Source: Ruminococcaceae bacterium UBA5891 (lineage in GTDB: Bacteria; Bacillota; Clostridia; Oscillospirales; Acutalibacteraceae). Taken from it: a stretch of DNA of 64,000 nucleotides. This document shows positions 53,855-62,711 of the stretch, piece by piece. Below the pieces are notes generated by a model that saw only the letters and a program-made list of their open reading frames with translations, ran no database searches and was not told where the DNA came from. The stretch is taken from NCBI GenBank assembly GCA_002431945.1, contig DJET01000075.1:1-64000 (forward strand). The letters run 5' to 3'. Within the stretch, counting starts at the first letter, position 1, and every line of letters begins with the position of its first letter. Both the position numbers and the translations under genes were made by a program.

Positions 53855-54887
53855 TTCACAGTCAAAATCATACGCCGCCGCCGGCGTTGATATAACCGCG
53901 GGCTATAAATCGGTTGAGCTTATGAAAAGCCACATTGCAAGAACAAAAACGGCGGGCTGCCTTGACGATGTGGGCGGCTTCGGCGGCTGTTTCGGTCTTG
54001 ACCTTAAGGGTATAAAAGAGCCTGTTTTGGTTTCGGGAACCGACGGCGTAGGCACAAAAATTAAACTTGCAATGCTGCTTGACCGCCACAATACCATAGG
54101 TATAGACTGCGTTGCAATGTGCGTTAACGATATAATCTGCTGTGGGGCAAAGCCGCTTTTCTTTCTTGATTATATTGCCTGCGGCAAGAATTATCCCGAA
54201 AAAATAGCCGAAATAGTAAGCGGTGTAGCTGAGGGCTGCGTAAGGGCAGGCTGTGCGCTTATAGGCGGCGAGACTGCCGAGCACCCCGGTCTTATGCCCG
54301 AAGACGATTACGACCTTGCGGGCTACTGCACGGGAATAGCGGATAAAAAGAAAATGCTGCAAAAAGACACTGTTAAAGAGGGCGACGCGGTAATAGCGCT
54401 TGCTTCATCAGGAGTACATTCAAACGGCTTTTCGCTTGTACGGCGGGTGTTTGACATTGAAAACTGCGAGCTTACCTCTCCGCTTAAAGAGCTTGGCGGC
54501 AGAACACTCGGCGATACGCTTTTAGAGCCTACAAAAATCTACGTTAAATCAATGCTTGCGCTTTTTGAAAAGGTGAATGTAAAAGCGGTATCGCACATAA
54601 CGGGCGGCGGCTTTTACGAAAATATACCGCGCGCATTGCCTGACGGTTATTCGGTTAAGGTTGATAAAGCGTCTCTTAAAATTCCGCCGATATTCCGCCT
54701 TATTGAAGAAAAGGGCAATATTCCCGAACGAGATATGTTCAACACCTTTAATATGGGCGTGGGTATGAGCGTTACCGTAGCAGACGAGGACAAGGAAAAG
54801 GCAATAGAAATTCTTAAAGCGAACGGCGAGGACGCTTATATTATAGGCTCGGTTATTAAATCCGACGAGGGTGTTATAATTGAATAA
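53847..54887 (+). CDS. purM: phosphoribosylformylglycinamidine cyclo-ligase (AIR synthetase)
   Basis: PurM closes the imidazole ring to give AIR. The ATG at 53847 follows AAGGAGAACGGC and lies within the end of purF. The 346-residue chain has SYAAAGVDITAGYKSVE at the start, VSGTDGVGTKIKLA (the glycine-rich nucleotide loop), GIDCVAMCVNDIICCGAKPLFFLDY and SSGVHSNGFSLVR. Length is normal. Its stop overlaps the purN start. Confidence 0.96.
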   Translation: MNNSQSKSYAAAGVDITAGYKSVELMKSHIARTKTAGCLDDVGGFGGCFGLDLKGIKEPVLVSGTDGVGTKIKLAMLLDRHNTIGIDCVAMCVNDIICCGAKPLFFLDYIACGKNYPEKIAEIVSGVAEGCVRAGCALIGGETAEHPGLMPEDDYDLAGYCTGIADKKKMLQKDTVKEGDAVIALASSGVHSNGFSLVRRVFDIENCELTSPLKELGGRTLGDTLLEPTKIYVKSMLALFEKVNVKAVSHITGGGFYENIPRALPDGYSVKVDKASLKIPPIFRLIEEKGNIPERDMFNTFNMGVGMSVTVADEDKEKAIEILKANGEDAYIIGSVIKSDEGVIIE

Positions 54888-55500
54888 TAAAGTAAATATT
54901 GCTGTGCTGGTATCGGGCGGCGGAACAAATTTGCAGGCGCTGATCTACGCCCAAAAAAGCGGAATTTTAACAAGCGGCGAAATAAAACTTGTGGTTTCAA
55001 GCAACAAAAACGCCTACGCTCTTAAAAGGGCGGAAAACGCGGGAATTAAAACCGCGATTTGCGAAAGAAAGGGCTTTTCGCAAAAGGAATTTGAAGAAAG
55101 TATTTTAAACGCGCTTGAAAAAGAAAAAATCGAGGTTATTGTGCTTGCGGGCTTTATGAGCATTTTAAGCGCGGATTTCGTAAAGCGTTACCCCGATAGG
55201 ATAATAAACGTGCATCCTTCGCTTATACCGTCCTTTTGCGGCGAGGGGTTTTACGGGCTTAAGGTTCACAAAGCGGCGCTGGATTACGGCGTTAAGGTGA
55301 CGGGTGCCACGGTGCATTTTGTTAACGAAATACCCGACGGCGGCAGAATTATAATGCAAAAGGCGGTTGAAATTAAAGAAAACGACACGCCCGAAGCTCT
55401 GCAAAAACGGGTTATGGAAAACGCCGAATGGATAATACTTCCTACGGCTGCCGAAAAGGTTTGCAAAGAAATTAAGGAGCAAAAAAATGAACGTATATAA
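54880..55500 (+). CDS. purN: phosphoribosylglycinamide formyltransferase
   Basis: PurN formylates GAR with 10-formyl-THF. The 206-residue chain starts at a TTG that overlaps the purM stop, with GAGGGTG upstream. Motifs are LVSGGGTNLQAL (phosphate binding), VVSSNKNAYALKRAE, the catalytic N-V-H-P-S segment, and GATVHFVNEIPDGG carrying the catalytic aspartate. The use of 10-formyl-THF fits with ZTP riboswitch control of the operon. It overlaps the next gene by 14 bases. Confidence 0.95.
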   Translation: MNNKVNIAVLVSGGGTNLQALIYAQKSGILTSGEIKLVVSSNKNAYALKRAENAGIKTAICERKGFSQKEFEESILNALEKEKIEVIVLAGFMSILSADFVKRYPDRIINVHPSLIPSFCGEGFYGLKVHKAALDYGVKVTGATVHFVNEIPDGGRIIMQKAVEIKENDTPEALQKRVMENAEWIILPTAAEKVCKEIKEQKNERI

Positions 55501-56206
55501 ATCCTACGATATATCTGCCCTTTTAAAAGACAACGAGTATGCGGGGCGCGGAATAGTTATAGGAACATCACCCGATAAGAAAAATGCGGTGTGCGCGTAT
55601 TTTATTATGGGCAGGAGTGAAAACAGCCGCAACCGCGTGTTTGTAAAGATTGGCGAAACGCTTAAAACCGAGCCTTTTGACGTTTCAAAGGTTGGCGACC
55701 CTTCGCTTATAATTTACAACGCCGTTCGTAAAAGAAAAAACAGCCTTATTGTTACAAACGGCGACCAGACAGACACGGTATATAATTTAATGAGCGAGGG
55801 TAAAGGCTTTAAGGAAGCGCTTGAAACCCGTGAATTTGAGCCGGACGCGCCGAATTTTACCCCCAGAATAAGCGGCATACTTTATTTTGAAAACGGCTTT
55901 AATTATGAAATGAGCATATTAAAAAGCATAGACGAAAACGGCTCGGACTGCTGCCGTTACACCTATTCTTATCCGTCGGTTGCGGGGCTTGGGCACTTTA
56001 TACACACCTATAACTGCAACGGCGACCCGCTGCCTACGTTTACGGGCGAACCGCACAGGGTAAATATTAAGGCAGATATTGAGGAATTTGCAAGCGAAAT
56101 ATGGGAAAGCCTGAATGTGGAAAACAAAATTTCGCTTTATGTGCGTTATACCGATATTGAAACAGGCAAGTATACCGATAAGATAATAAACAAAAACGGG
56201 AGATAA
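55487..56206 (+). CDS. purO: IMP cyclohydrolase, PurO-type
   Basis: This 239-residue protein resembles the stand-alone IMP cyclohydrolase of archaea and some Clostridia (PurO-like), which closes FAICAR to IMP. Segments include YAGRGIVIGTSPDKKNAVCAYFIMGRSENSRNRVF near the start, GDPSLIIYNAVR, and SYPSVAGLGHFIHTYNCNGDPLPTFTGEP. It takes the place of the N-terminal domain of bifunctional PurH, which is missing from the following gene. The location, overlapping purN and followed by the formyltransferase, supports the assignment. Confidence 0.85.
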   Translation: MNVYKSYDISALLKDNEYAGRGIVIGTSPDKKNAVCAYFIMGRSENSRNRVFVKIGETLKTEPFDVSKVGDPSLIIYNAVRKRKNSLIVTNGDQTDTVYNLMSEGKGFKEALETREFEPDAPNFTPRISGILYFENGFNYEMSILKSIDENGSDCCRYTYSYPSVAGLGHFIHTYNCNGDPLPTFTGEPHRVNIKADIEEFASEIWESLNVENKISLYVRYTDIETGKYTDKIINKNGR

Positions 56207-56209
56207 AAA

Positions 56210-57394
56210 ATGAAAGAGTTTGAACTGAAATACGGCTGCAACCCAAACCAAAAGCCCGCTGAAATATTTATGGAAAACGGAGCCGAGCTGCCCATTAAAA
56301 TTCTTAACGGCAAGCCGGGTTACATAAATTTTCTTGACGCGTTTAATTCCTGGCAGCTTGTAAAGGAGCTTAAAGAGGCGCTGTGTCTGCCCGCCGTAAC
56401 TTCGTTTAAGCATGTAAGCCCCACAAGCGCGGCTGTTGGTATTCCGCTGTCCGATAAGCTTAAAAGGGCTTGCTTTGTCGATGATATAGAGGGGCTTGAC
56501 GATTCGCCGCTTGCCTGCGCGTATGCAAGGGCAAGGGGAACCGACCGTATGTGCTCTTTCGGCGATTGGGTGGCGCTTTCCGATATATGCGATAAAAAAA
56601 CCGCCGAGCTTATAAAACGCGAGGTGTCCGACGGTGTTATTGCCCCCGGTTATGAGCCTGAGGCACTTGAAATTTTAAAATCAAAGCGCAAGGGCGGCTA
56701 CAATATAGTTGAAATAGATCCCGAATATACTCCCGAACCGACAGAACGCAAACAAGTTTTCGGCATAACCTTCAAGCAGGGCAGAAACAATTTTAAAATT
56801 GATAATTCATTGCTTGACAATATTGTAACGGAAAATAAAAATATACCCGAAAGCGCCCGCCGCGACCTTATAATTTCGCTTATAACCCTTAAATATACCC
56901 AGTCAAATTCGGTTTGCTTTGCGTTTGACGGTCAGGCTATCGGCGTGGGCGCAGGTCAGCAGTCGCGCGTGCATTGCACCCGTCTTGCAGGCTCAAAGGC
57001 AGATACTTGGTTTTTGCGGCAGTATGAACGAGTGCTTGAGCTGCCGTTTAAGGACGATATAAGACGTCCCGACCGCGATAATATTATAGACGGTTTTATA
57101 AACCGCAACGAAGAGGACGTTTGCGCCGACGGCATATGGCAGAAATACTTTAAAACCCGCCCCGAACCGCTGACCGATGAGGAAATAAAGAATTATTTAT
57201 CGGGTATTTCGGGCGTATCTTTAGGGTCTGACGCATTTTTCCCGTTTGACGATAATATAGAGCGCGCGCATAAAAGCGGCGTTTCGTATATTGCAGAGCC
57301 GGGCGGCTCAATTCGCGACGATATTGTAATTGATTGCTGCAATAAATACGGCATTGCAATGGCGTTTACGGGTATGAGGCTTTTCCACCACTGA
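56210..57394 (+). CDS. purH: AICAR formyltransferase (single-domain PurH)
   Basis: This 394-residue protein matches only the AICAR transformylase part of PurH, which adds the last one-carbon unit from 10-formyl-THF. The family segments are LKYGCNPNQKPAEIF, the catalytic K-H pair in SFKHVSPTSAAVG, and YTQSNSVCFAFDGQAIGVGAGQQSRVHC. It also has GSDAFFPFDDNIERA, GVSYIAEPGGSIRDD and the C-terminal MAFTGMRLFHH. The cyclohydrolase domain is absent and is replaced by the upstream purO-like gene. GGGAG precedes the ATG. Confidence 0.93.
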   Translation: MKEFELKYGCNPNQKPAEIFMENGAELPIKILNGKPGYINFLDAFNSWQLVKELKEALCLPAVTSFKHVSPTSAAVGIPLSDKLKRACFVDDIEGLDDSPLACAYARARGTDRMCSFGDWVALSDICDKKTAELIKREVSDGVIAPGYEPEALEILKSKRKGGYNIVEIDPEYTPEPTERKQVFGITFKQGRNNFKIDNSLLDNIVTENKNIPESARRDLIISLITLKYTQSNSVCFAFDGQAIGVGAGQQSRVHCTRLAGSKADTWFLRQYERVLELPFKDDIRRPDRDNIIDGFINRNEEDVCADGIWQKYFKTRPEPLTDEEIKNYLSGISGVSLGSDAFFPFDDNIERAHKSGVSYIAEPGGSIRDDIVIDCCNKYGIAMAFTGMRLFHH

Positions 57395-57410
57395 TAAGGA
57401 GTTTTTTAAA

Positions 57411-58682
57411 ATGAAGGTAATGGTAATAGGCGGCGGCGGGAGAGAACACGCCATTATTAAAAAGCTAAAAGAAAGTAAAGAAATAACCGAGCTTTACGCG
57501 CTGCCGGGTAACGGTGGAATTGCCGAAGACGCGGTTTGCGTAAATATAAGTGCAACCGATATAGCGGCGCAGGTGAAATTTGCTGCCGAAAATAAAATTG
57601 ATTACGCTGTGGTAGCGCCCGACGATCCGCTGTGCCTCGGCGCGGTGGACGAACTTACAAAGGCGGGTATTCCTTGTTTCGGACCCGATAAAAAAGCGGC
57701 GATTATTGAGGGCAGCAAGGTTTTTTCAAAAAATCTTATGAAAAAATACGGCATACCCTCTGCTGCTTACGAGGTTTTCGATAACCCCGAAAGCGCGCTT
57801 TCATACCTTGAAACGGCGCCGCTGCCCGCTGTTATTAAGGCGGACGGCTTAGCGCTCGGTAAGGGCGTAATTATTGCCGAAACGCAGGAAGCGGCAAAAC
57901 GCGCCGTGCGCGATATTATGGAAGATAAGGTCTTCGGCAAAAGCGGCGAAAAGATTGTTATAGAGGAATTTTTAACAGGCCCCGAAGTTTCAGTGCTTTC
58001 GTTTACAGACGGCGAGACGATAGTTCCCATGGTTTCCTCAATGGATCACAAGCGCGCGCTGGACGGAGATAAAGGGCTTAACACAGGCGGTATGGGAACG
58101 ATAGCGCCGAACCCTTATTACACCCCCGAAGTTGCAAAGCAGTGTATGGAAAAAATCTTTTTACCCACGGTAAACGCTATGAACGCCGAGGGGCGCACCT
58201 TTAAGGGCTGCCTTTATTTCGGGCTTATGCTGACGGCAGGCGGACCTAAGGTAATAGAATACAACTGCCGTTTCGGAGACCCCGAAACGCAGGTGGTTTT
58301 GCCGCTGCTTGAAAGCGACCTTTTCACGGTTATGCGCGCGGTTACAAACGGCACGTTAAAGGAAACCGAGGTGCGGTTTAAAAACGGCGCCGCCGCCTGC
58401 GTTATAATAGCTTCGGGCGGGTACCCCGTAGCTTACCGAAAGGGCTTTGAAATTAAAATGGACGAAAGCGTTAAAGACAGCGTTTTCGTGGCGGGCGCAG
58501 AAATTAAGGACGGCAGGCTTGTAACCTCCGGCGGCAGGGTGTTAGGCGTTACTGCAACCGCACCTACGCTTAAAGAGGCGCTTTGCGCGGCTTATGAAAA
58601 AGCAGAAAAAATTTCGTTTAAAAATGCGTTTTACCGCAGGGATATAGGCTTAAAGGCGCTTAACGCCGGAAAGGAAAACTGA
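57411..58682 (+). CDS. purD: phosphoribosylamine-glycine ligase
   Basis: PurD ligates phosphoribosylamine and glycine (GAR synthetase). The 423-residue ATP-grasp enzyme has KVMVIGGGGREHAI at the N-terminus, LPAVIKADGLALGKGV and VIEEFLTGPEVSVLSFTDG in the ATP-grasp fold, and MDHKRALDGDKGLNTGGMG. YNCRFGDPETQVVLP carries the metal ligands. Length is normal. AAGGAG precedes the ATG, 16 bases after purH. Confidence 0.96.
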   Translation: MKVMVIGGGGREHAIIKKLKESKEITELYALPGNGGIAEDAVCVNISATDIAAQVKFAAENKIDYAVVAPDDPLCLGAVDELTKAGIPCFGPDKKAAIIEGSKVFSKNLMKKYGIPSAAYEVFDNPESALSYLETAPLPAVIKADGLALGKGVIIAETQEAAKRAVRDIMEDKVFGKSGEKIVIEEFLTGPEVSVLSFTDGETIVPMVSSMDHKRALDGDKGLNTGGMGTIAPNPYYTPEVAKQCMEKIFLPTVNAMNAEGRTFKGCLYFGLMLTAGGPKVIEYNCRFGDPETQVVLPLLESDLFTVMRAVTNGTLKETEVRFKNGAAACVIIASGGYPVAYRKGFEIKMDESVKDSVFVAGAEIKDGRLVTSGGRVLGVTATAPTLKEALCAAYEKAEKISFKNAFYRRDIGLKALNAGKEN

Positions 58683-58683
58683 T

Positions 58684-61600
58684 ATGGTATACCGTATATT
58701 TACAGAAAAGAAAAAGGAGCTTGCGGCAGAGGCAAGGGCGCTGCTTAACGATATAAATACGCTTTTGCAGATAAATAACGTTACTTCACTTCGTGTAATT
58801 AACCGATACGACGCGGAAAATATCACGAAAGAGCTTTTTGATTACGCGGTAAACACCGTTTTTTCAGAGCCGCAGCTCGATAATACATATCGGGAGCTTG
58901 AAAACGACGGCGCGGCGGTTTTCGCGGTGGAATATCTTCCCGGTCAGTTCGATCAGCGCGCCGACTCCGCCGCGCAGTGTATTCAGCTTATATCAAAGGG
59001 CGACAGACCGCTTATCCGCACTGCAAAGGTTTATATGCTTTACGGCGATATTACCGCAGAAGAACTGAAAGCAATTAAAAAGTATGTTATAAACCCCGTT
59101 GAGGCGCGCGAGGCGGCGCTTGAAAAGCCGCAAACGCTTGTCTTAAAATACAATATACCGGAATCAGTGGCAACGCTTGACGGGTTTACTTCTCTTGATA
59201 ATAACGGGCTTGCCGAATTTGTAAGCAAATACGGTCTTGCAATGGACACGGACGATATTAAGTTCTGTCAGGATTATTTTAAATCCGAACACCGCAACCC
59301 CACTATGACCGAAATCAGAATGATTGATACATATTGGTCGGATCACTGCCGCCACACCACGTTTTTAACCCATATAGACGGCGCGGTTTTTGAAGATGAG
59401 CTGCTGCAAAGCGCATATAACGATTATCTTTCAATGCGCAAAGAGCTTGGCAGAACAAAGCCCGTTTGCCTTATGGATATTGCAACCGTTGCGGTTAAAT
59501 ATTTAAAAGCCAAGGGCTGCCTTGAAAAGCTGGACGAATCGGAAGAAATAAACGCCTGCACCGTTAAAATAAAGGTGAATGTTGACGGCAAGGATGAGGA
59601 CTGGCTGCTGCTCTTTAAAAACGAAACTCACAATCACCCCACCGAAATAGAGCCGTTCGGCGGGGCGGCAACCTGCATAGGCGGCGCAATACGCGACCCG
59701 CTTTCGGGCAGATCCTATGTTTACGGCGCCATGCGCGTTACAGGCGCTGCCGATCCGCTTAAAAAGGTATCTGAAACGCTGCCGGGTAAGCTGCCGCAAA
59801 GAAAAATCGTTACCACCGCAGCAGACGGTTATTCCTCTTACGGCAATCAAATAGGTCTGGCTACGGGAATTGTGGACGAAATTTATCACGACGGGTATGC
59901 CGCAAAGCGTATGGAAATAGGCGCGGTTATAGCGGCGGCGCCCGCCTGCAACGTAAGGCGCGAAACACCCGCCGCGGGCGACACCGTAATACTGCTCGGC
60001 GGCTCAACGGGGCGCGACGGCTGCGGCGGCGCTACCGGTTCTTCAAAATCGCACACCTTAAAATCGCTTGAAAGCTGCGGTGCAGAGGTGCAAAAGGGCA
60101 ACGCGCCGGAGGAAAGAAAGCTGCAAAGGCTGTTCAGAAACCCCGCTGCCTGCCGTATGATAAAGCGCTGCAACGATTTCGGCGCGGGCGGCGTTTCGGT
60201 TGCAATAGGCGAGCTGGCTGACGGTCTTGAAATTGACCTTAACGCCGTGCCGAAAAAGTACGAGGGACTTGACGGCACCGAGCTTGCAATAAGCGAATCG
60301 CAGGAGAGAATGGCGGTCGTTGTAGCCCCTGCGGACACAGAAGAATTTTTAAAGCTTGCTGACAGCGAAAATTTACAGGCAGTGCCCGTGGCTGTCGTAA
60401 CGGAAGAACCCCGCCTTGTAATGAACTGGAACGGCAAGGCAATTGTTAACATAAGCCGTGAATTTTTAAATTCAAACGGCGCCGAAAAGCATATTACCGC
60501 CGTTGTCTCGAAACCGGAGCCTTATGATAAAAAGATAAACGGCAGCTTTACCGAAAACTATCTTGCATTGGCGGGCGACCTTAATATTTGCTCAAAGCGC
60601 GGGCTGTCAGAGCAGTTTGACTCTACAATAGGCGCGGGAACGGTGCTTATGCCGTTCGGCGGAAAAAATCAGTTGACGCCCATACAGGCAATGGTGCAGA
60701 AAATTTCGGTTGAGAAAAAGCACACGAACGATTGCTCCCTTATGGCGTGGGGCTATAACCCGTTTATTACCGAGAAAAGCCCCTACCACGGCGCTTACCT
60801 TGCGGTTATAGAGTCGGTTTCAAAGCTGGTTGCAACGGGCGCGGAATTTAAGGACGTTTACCTTACTTTCCAAGAATATTTTGAGCGCCTTAATAAGGAT
60901 GAAAAGCGTTGGGGCAAGCCGCTAGCGGCGCTGCTCGGCGCATTAAAGGCGCAAACCGAGCTTAAAACTGCGGCAATAGGCGGCAAAGACTCAATGAGCG
61001 GCAGCTTTGAAAATTTAGACGTTCCGCCCACCTTGGTTTCCTTTGCGGTTACAACCGATAAAACCGAAAGCATAGTATCAAACGAGTTTAAAAAAGCGGG
61101 TGATAAGGTTGTTTTAATAAGGCCCGATTATGATAAAAACGGTCTGCCCGATACCGCCTCGCTTTTAAATGTTTATGAAAGAGTAACCGCGCTTTTGCGT
61201 TCGGGCAAGGCGGTTGCCTGCTACACACCCACTCTCGGCGGCATAGCCGAGGCGGTTATGAAAATGTGCTTCGGCAATTCATTAGGCTTTAAATTTGCCG
61301 ATAATCTGACCGTCGGGAAAATTTTCGGCTATTGCTACGGCGGATTTTTGCTTGAAGTAATCGAAGATATCGCAGATACCGAAGAAATAGGCAAAATAAC
61401 AGCAGACGGCAAAATTTCTTATAACGGCGAAGAAATAAAGCTTGAAAGACTTCTCGGAATTTACGAAAATAAGCTTGAAAGCGTTTACCGCTGCAATAAG
61501 GAAAACCCGAAGACCGAAATGCAGACATTTTCTTATAAGGCTGAAACCTGTGTTGCTCCCGCAGTAAAAACGGCAAAGCCCAAGGTGTTAATTCCGGTAT

Positions 61601-62373
61601 TCCCCGGCACTAACTGCGAGTATGACAGCGCAAAAGCAATGCGTGACGCAGGCGCCGAGCCTGAAATATTCGTTATAAACAACCGCAGTGCCGAAAATGT
61701 TGCAAAAAGCGTTGAAGAATTTGCAAACAGCCTTAAAACCGCGCAAATGGTGTTTATTCCCGGCGGATTTTCGGGCGGCGACGAGCCTGACGGCAGCGGC
61801 AAGTTTATAACCGCATTTTTCAGAAACGCCGCGGTTAAAGAGCAGGTGACCGACCTGCTTGATAACAGAGACGGGCTTATGTGCGGCATATGCAACGGTT
61901 TTCAGGCGCTTATAAAGTTAGGGCTTGTGCCTTACGGCAGGATAATCGATACCGACGAAAGCTGCCCGACCCTTACCTACAATACAATAGCGCGCCACCA
62001 GTCAAAAATAGTAAGAACGCGTATAGCTTCAAATAAGTCTCCGTGGCTTACGGATACAGAAGTAGGCGATATATACAGCGTGCCTATCTCCCACGGCGAG
62101 GGCAGATTTATTGCAAGCGACGAGCTGATACACCGCCTTGCCGAAAACGGGCAGATAGCTACACAGTATGTGGATGCAAAGGGAAAAGCCACAAGCGATA
62201 TTCACTTTAACCCGAACGGCTCTTACTATGCGATTGAGGGTATAACCTCGCCCGACGGCAGAGTGTTCGGTAAAATGGGTCATTCCGAAAGGTATGCTGC
62301 CGACCTTTACAAAAACGTTCCCGGAAATTATGATATTAAAATGTTCCGCTCGGCTGTAAAGTATTTTAAATAA
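58684..62373 (+). CDS. purL: phosphoribosylformylglycinamidine synthase, single-chain
   Basis: This 1,229-residue enzyme makes FGAM from FGAR and glutamine in one long chain, rather than the PurS-PurL-PurQ set of Bacillus. An N-terminal PurS-like region (1-150) is followed by the synthetase core. The core shows TYWSDHCRHTTF, KNETHNHPTEIEPFGGAATCIGG and RDGCGGATGSSKSHT, then a second half-barrel with GGKDSMSGSF. A class I glutaminase domain (about 970-1229) carries the nucleophile C1070 in MCGICNGFQ and the catalytic HGEGRF. The ATG is one base past the purD stop, so coupling is likely. The operon ends here; purB and purA are not in the window. Confidence 0.96.
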   Translation: MVYRIFTEKKKELAAEARALLNDINTLLQINNVTSLRVINRYDAENITKELFDYAVNTVFSEPQLDNTYRELENDGAAVFAVEYLPGQFDQRADSAAQCIQLISKGDRPLIRTAKVYMLYGDITAEELKAIKKYVINPVEAREAALEKPQTLVLKYNIPESVATLDGFTSLDNNGLAEFVSKYGLAMDTDDIKFCQDYFKSEHRNPTMTEIRMIDTYWSDHCRHTTFLTHIDGAVFEDELLQSAYNDYLSMRKELGRTKPVCLMDIATVAVKYLKAKGCLEKLDESEEINACTVKIKVNVDGKDEDWLLLFKNETHNHPTEIEPFGGAATCIGGAIRDPLSGRSYVYGAMRVTGAADPLKKVSETLPGKLPQRKIVTTAADGYSSYGNQIGLATGIVDEIYHDGYAAKRMEIGAVIAAAPACNVRRETPAAGDTVILLGGSTGRDGCGGATGSSKSHTLKSLESCGAEVQKGNAPEERKLQRLFRNPAACRMIKRCNDFGAGGVSVAIGELADGLEIDLNAVPKKYEGLDGTELAISESQERMAVVVAPADTEEFLKLADSENLQAVPVAVVTEEPRLVMNWNGKAIVNISREFLNSNGAEKHITAVVSKPEPYDKKINGSFTENYLALAGDLNICSKRGLSEQFDSTIGAGTVLMPFGGKNQLTPIQAMVQKISVEKKHTNDCSLMAWGYNPFITEKSPYHGAYLAVIESVSKLVATGAEFKDVYLTFQEYFERLNKDEKRWGKPLAALLGALKAQTELKTAAIGGKDSMSGSFENLDVPPTLVSFAVTTDKTESIVSNEFKKAGDKVVLIRPDYDKNGLPDTASLLNVYERVTALLRSGKAVACYTPTLGGIAEAVMKMCFGNSLGFKFADNLTVGKIFGYCYGGFLLEVIEDIADTEEIGKITADGKISYNGEEIKLERLLGIYENKLESVYRCNKENPKTEMQTFSYKAETCVAPAVKTAKPKVLIPVFPGTNCEYDSAKAMRDAGAEPEIFVINNRSAENVAKSVEEFANSLKTAQMVFIPGGFSGGDEPDGSGKFITAFFRNAAVKEQVTDLLDNRDGLMCGICNGFQALIKLGLVPYGRIIDTDESCPTLTYNTIARHQSKIVRTRIASNKSPWLTDTEVGDIYSVPISHGEGRFIASDELIHRLAENGQIATQYVDAKGKATSDIHFNPNGSYYAIEGITSPDGRVFGKMGHSERYAADLYKNVPGNYDIKMFRSAVKYFK

Positions 62374-62428
62374 ACGGTTCTTCAATTGTGTTATGTTTTT
62401 AAACAGACATTATCTTACAAATCCATTA

Positions 62429-62447
62429 TTTGTGTGGTTGGCAGCAT
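62429..62447. repeat. second copy of the 19-base repeat
   Basis: TTTGTGTGGTTGGCAGCAT, 18 of 19 bases identical to 50600-50618. The two copies flank the region containing the IS200 remnant and the whole purine operon, in the same orientation. Confidence 0.5.
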
Positions 62448-62468
62448 AACCGCATAAATAAAGTATTT

Positions 62469-62496
62469 CAGCACGGTTTCTCGCCGTGCTGATTTT
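62469..62496 (+). terminator. terminator of the purine operon
   Basis: CAGCACGG (62469-62476) pairs with CCGTGCTG (62484-62491) with a 7-base loop, followed by ATTTTG, 96 bases past purL. Confidence 0.75.
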
Positions 62497-62564
62497 GATA
62501 CATGGAATAAGTTTACAATTATCGGCAAAATATATCTTAAATATCCATCCGTAAAAAGCATAGC

Positions 62565-62603
62565 CCCGATGAGCTCGGTTTTTCCGCACTCGTCGGGATT
62601 TTT
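62565..62603 (+). terminator. second terminator-like hairpin
   Basis: CCCGATGAG (62565-62573) pairs with CTCGTCGGG (62589-62597) with one G-T wobble, followed by ATTTTTG. It insulates the next gene from read-through. Confidence 0.7.
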
Positions 62604-62636
62604 GCGTCCATAATTAAAACTTTACAGCATATATTA

Positions 62637-62665
62637 TTGACAATTTTCAAACATCAATATATAAT
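62637..62665 (+). promoter_or_regulatory. consensus sigma-A promoter of the DUF234-like ATPase gene
   Basis: A perfect TTGACA (62637-62642), a 17-base spacer and a perfect TATAAT (62660-62665): a full-consensus promoter. Such a strong promoter on an accessory gene suggests repression, possibly through the tandem repeat that follows. Confidence 0.85.
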
Positions 62666-62668
62666 TGA

Positions 62669-62698
62669 CTTATGAGTTAGTAACTTATGAGTTTGTAA
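62669..62698 (+). repeat. tandem 15-base repeat at the transcription start
   Basis: CTTATGAGTTAGTAA (62669-62683) is directly followed by CTTATGAGTTTGTAA (62684-62698), differing at one base. It spans the expected start site and leader just before AAAGGAG. It could be an operator for a repressor that binds as two dimers. Confidence 0.65.
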
Positions 62699-62711
62699 AG
62701 GAGTGCTGCTT

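Larger units (their letters stand above)
62374..62636. other. intergenic stretch after the purine operon
   Basis: This stretch holds the second copy of the 19-base repeat (62429-62447), two terminator-like hairpins, and AT-rich DNA leading to a promoter. No gene is seen on either strand. Confidence 0.65.
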
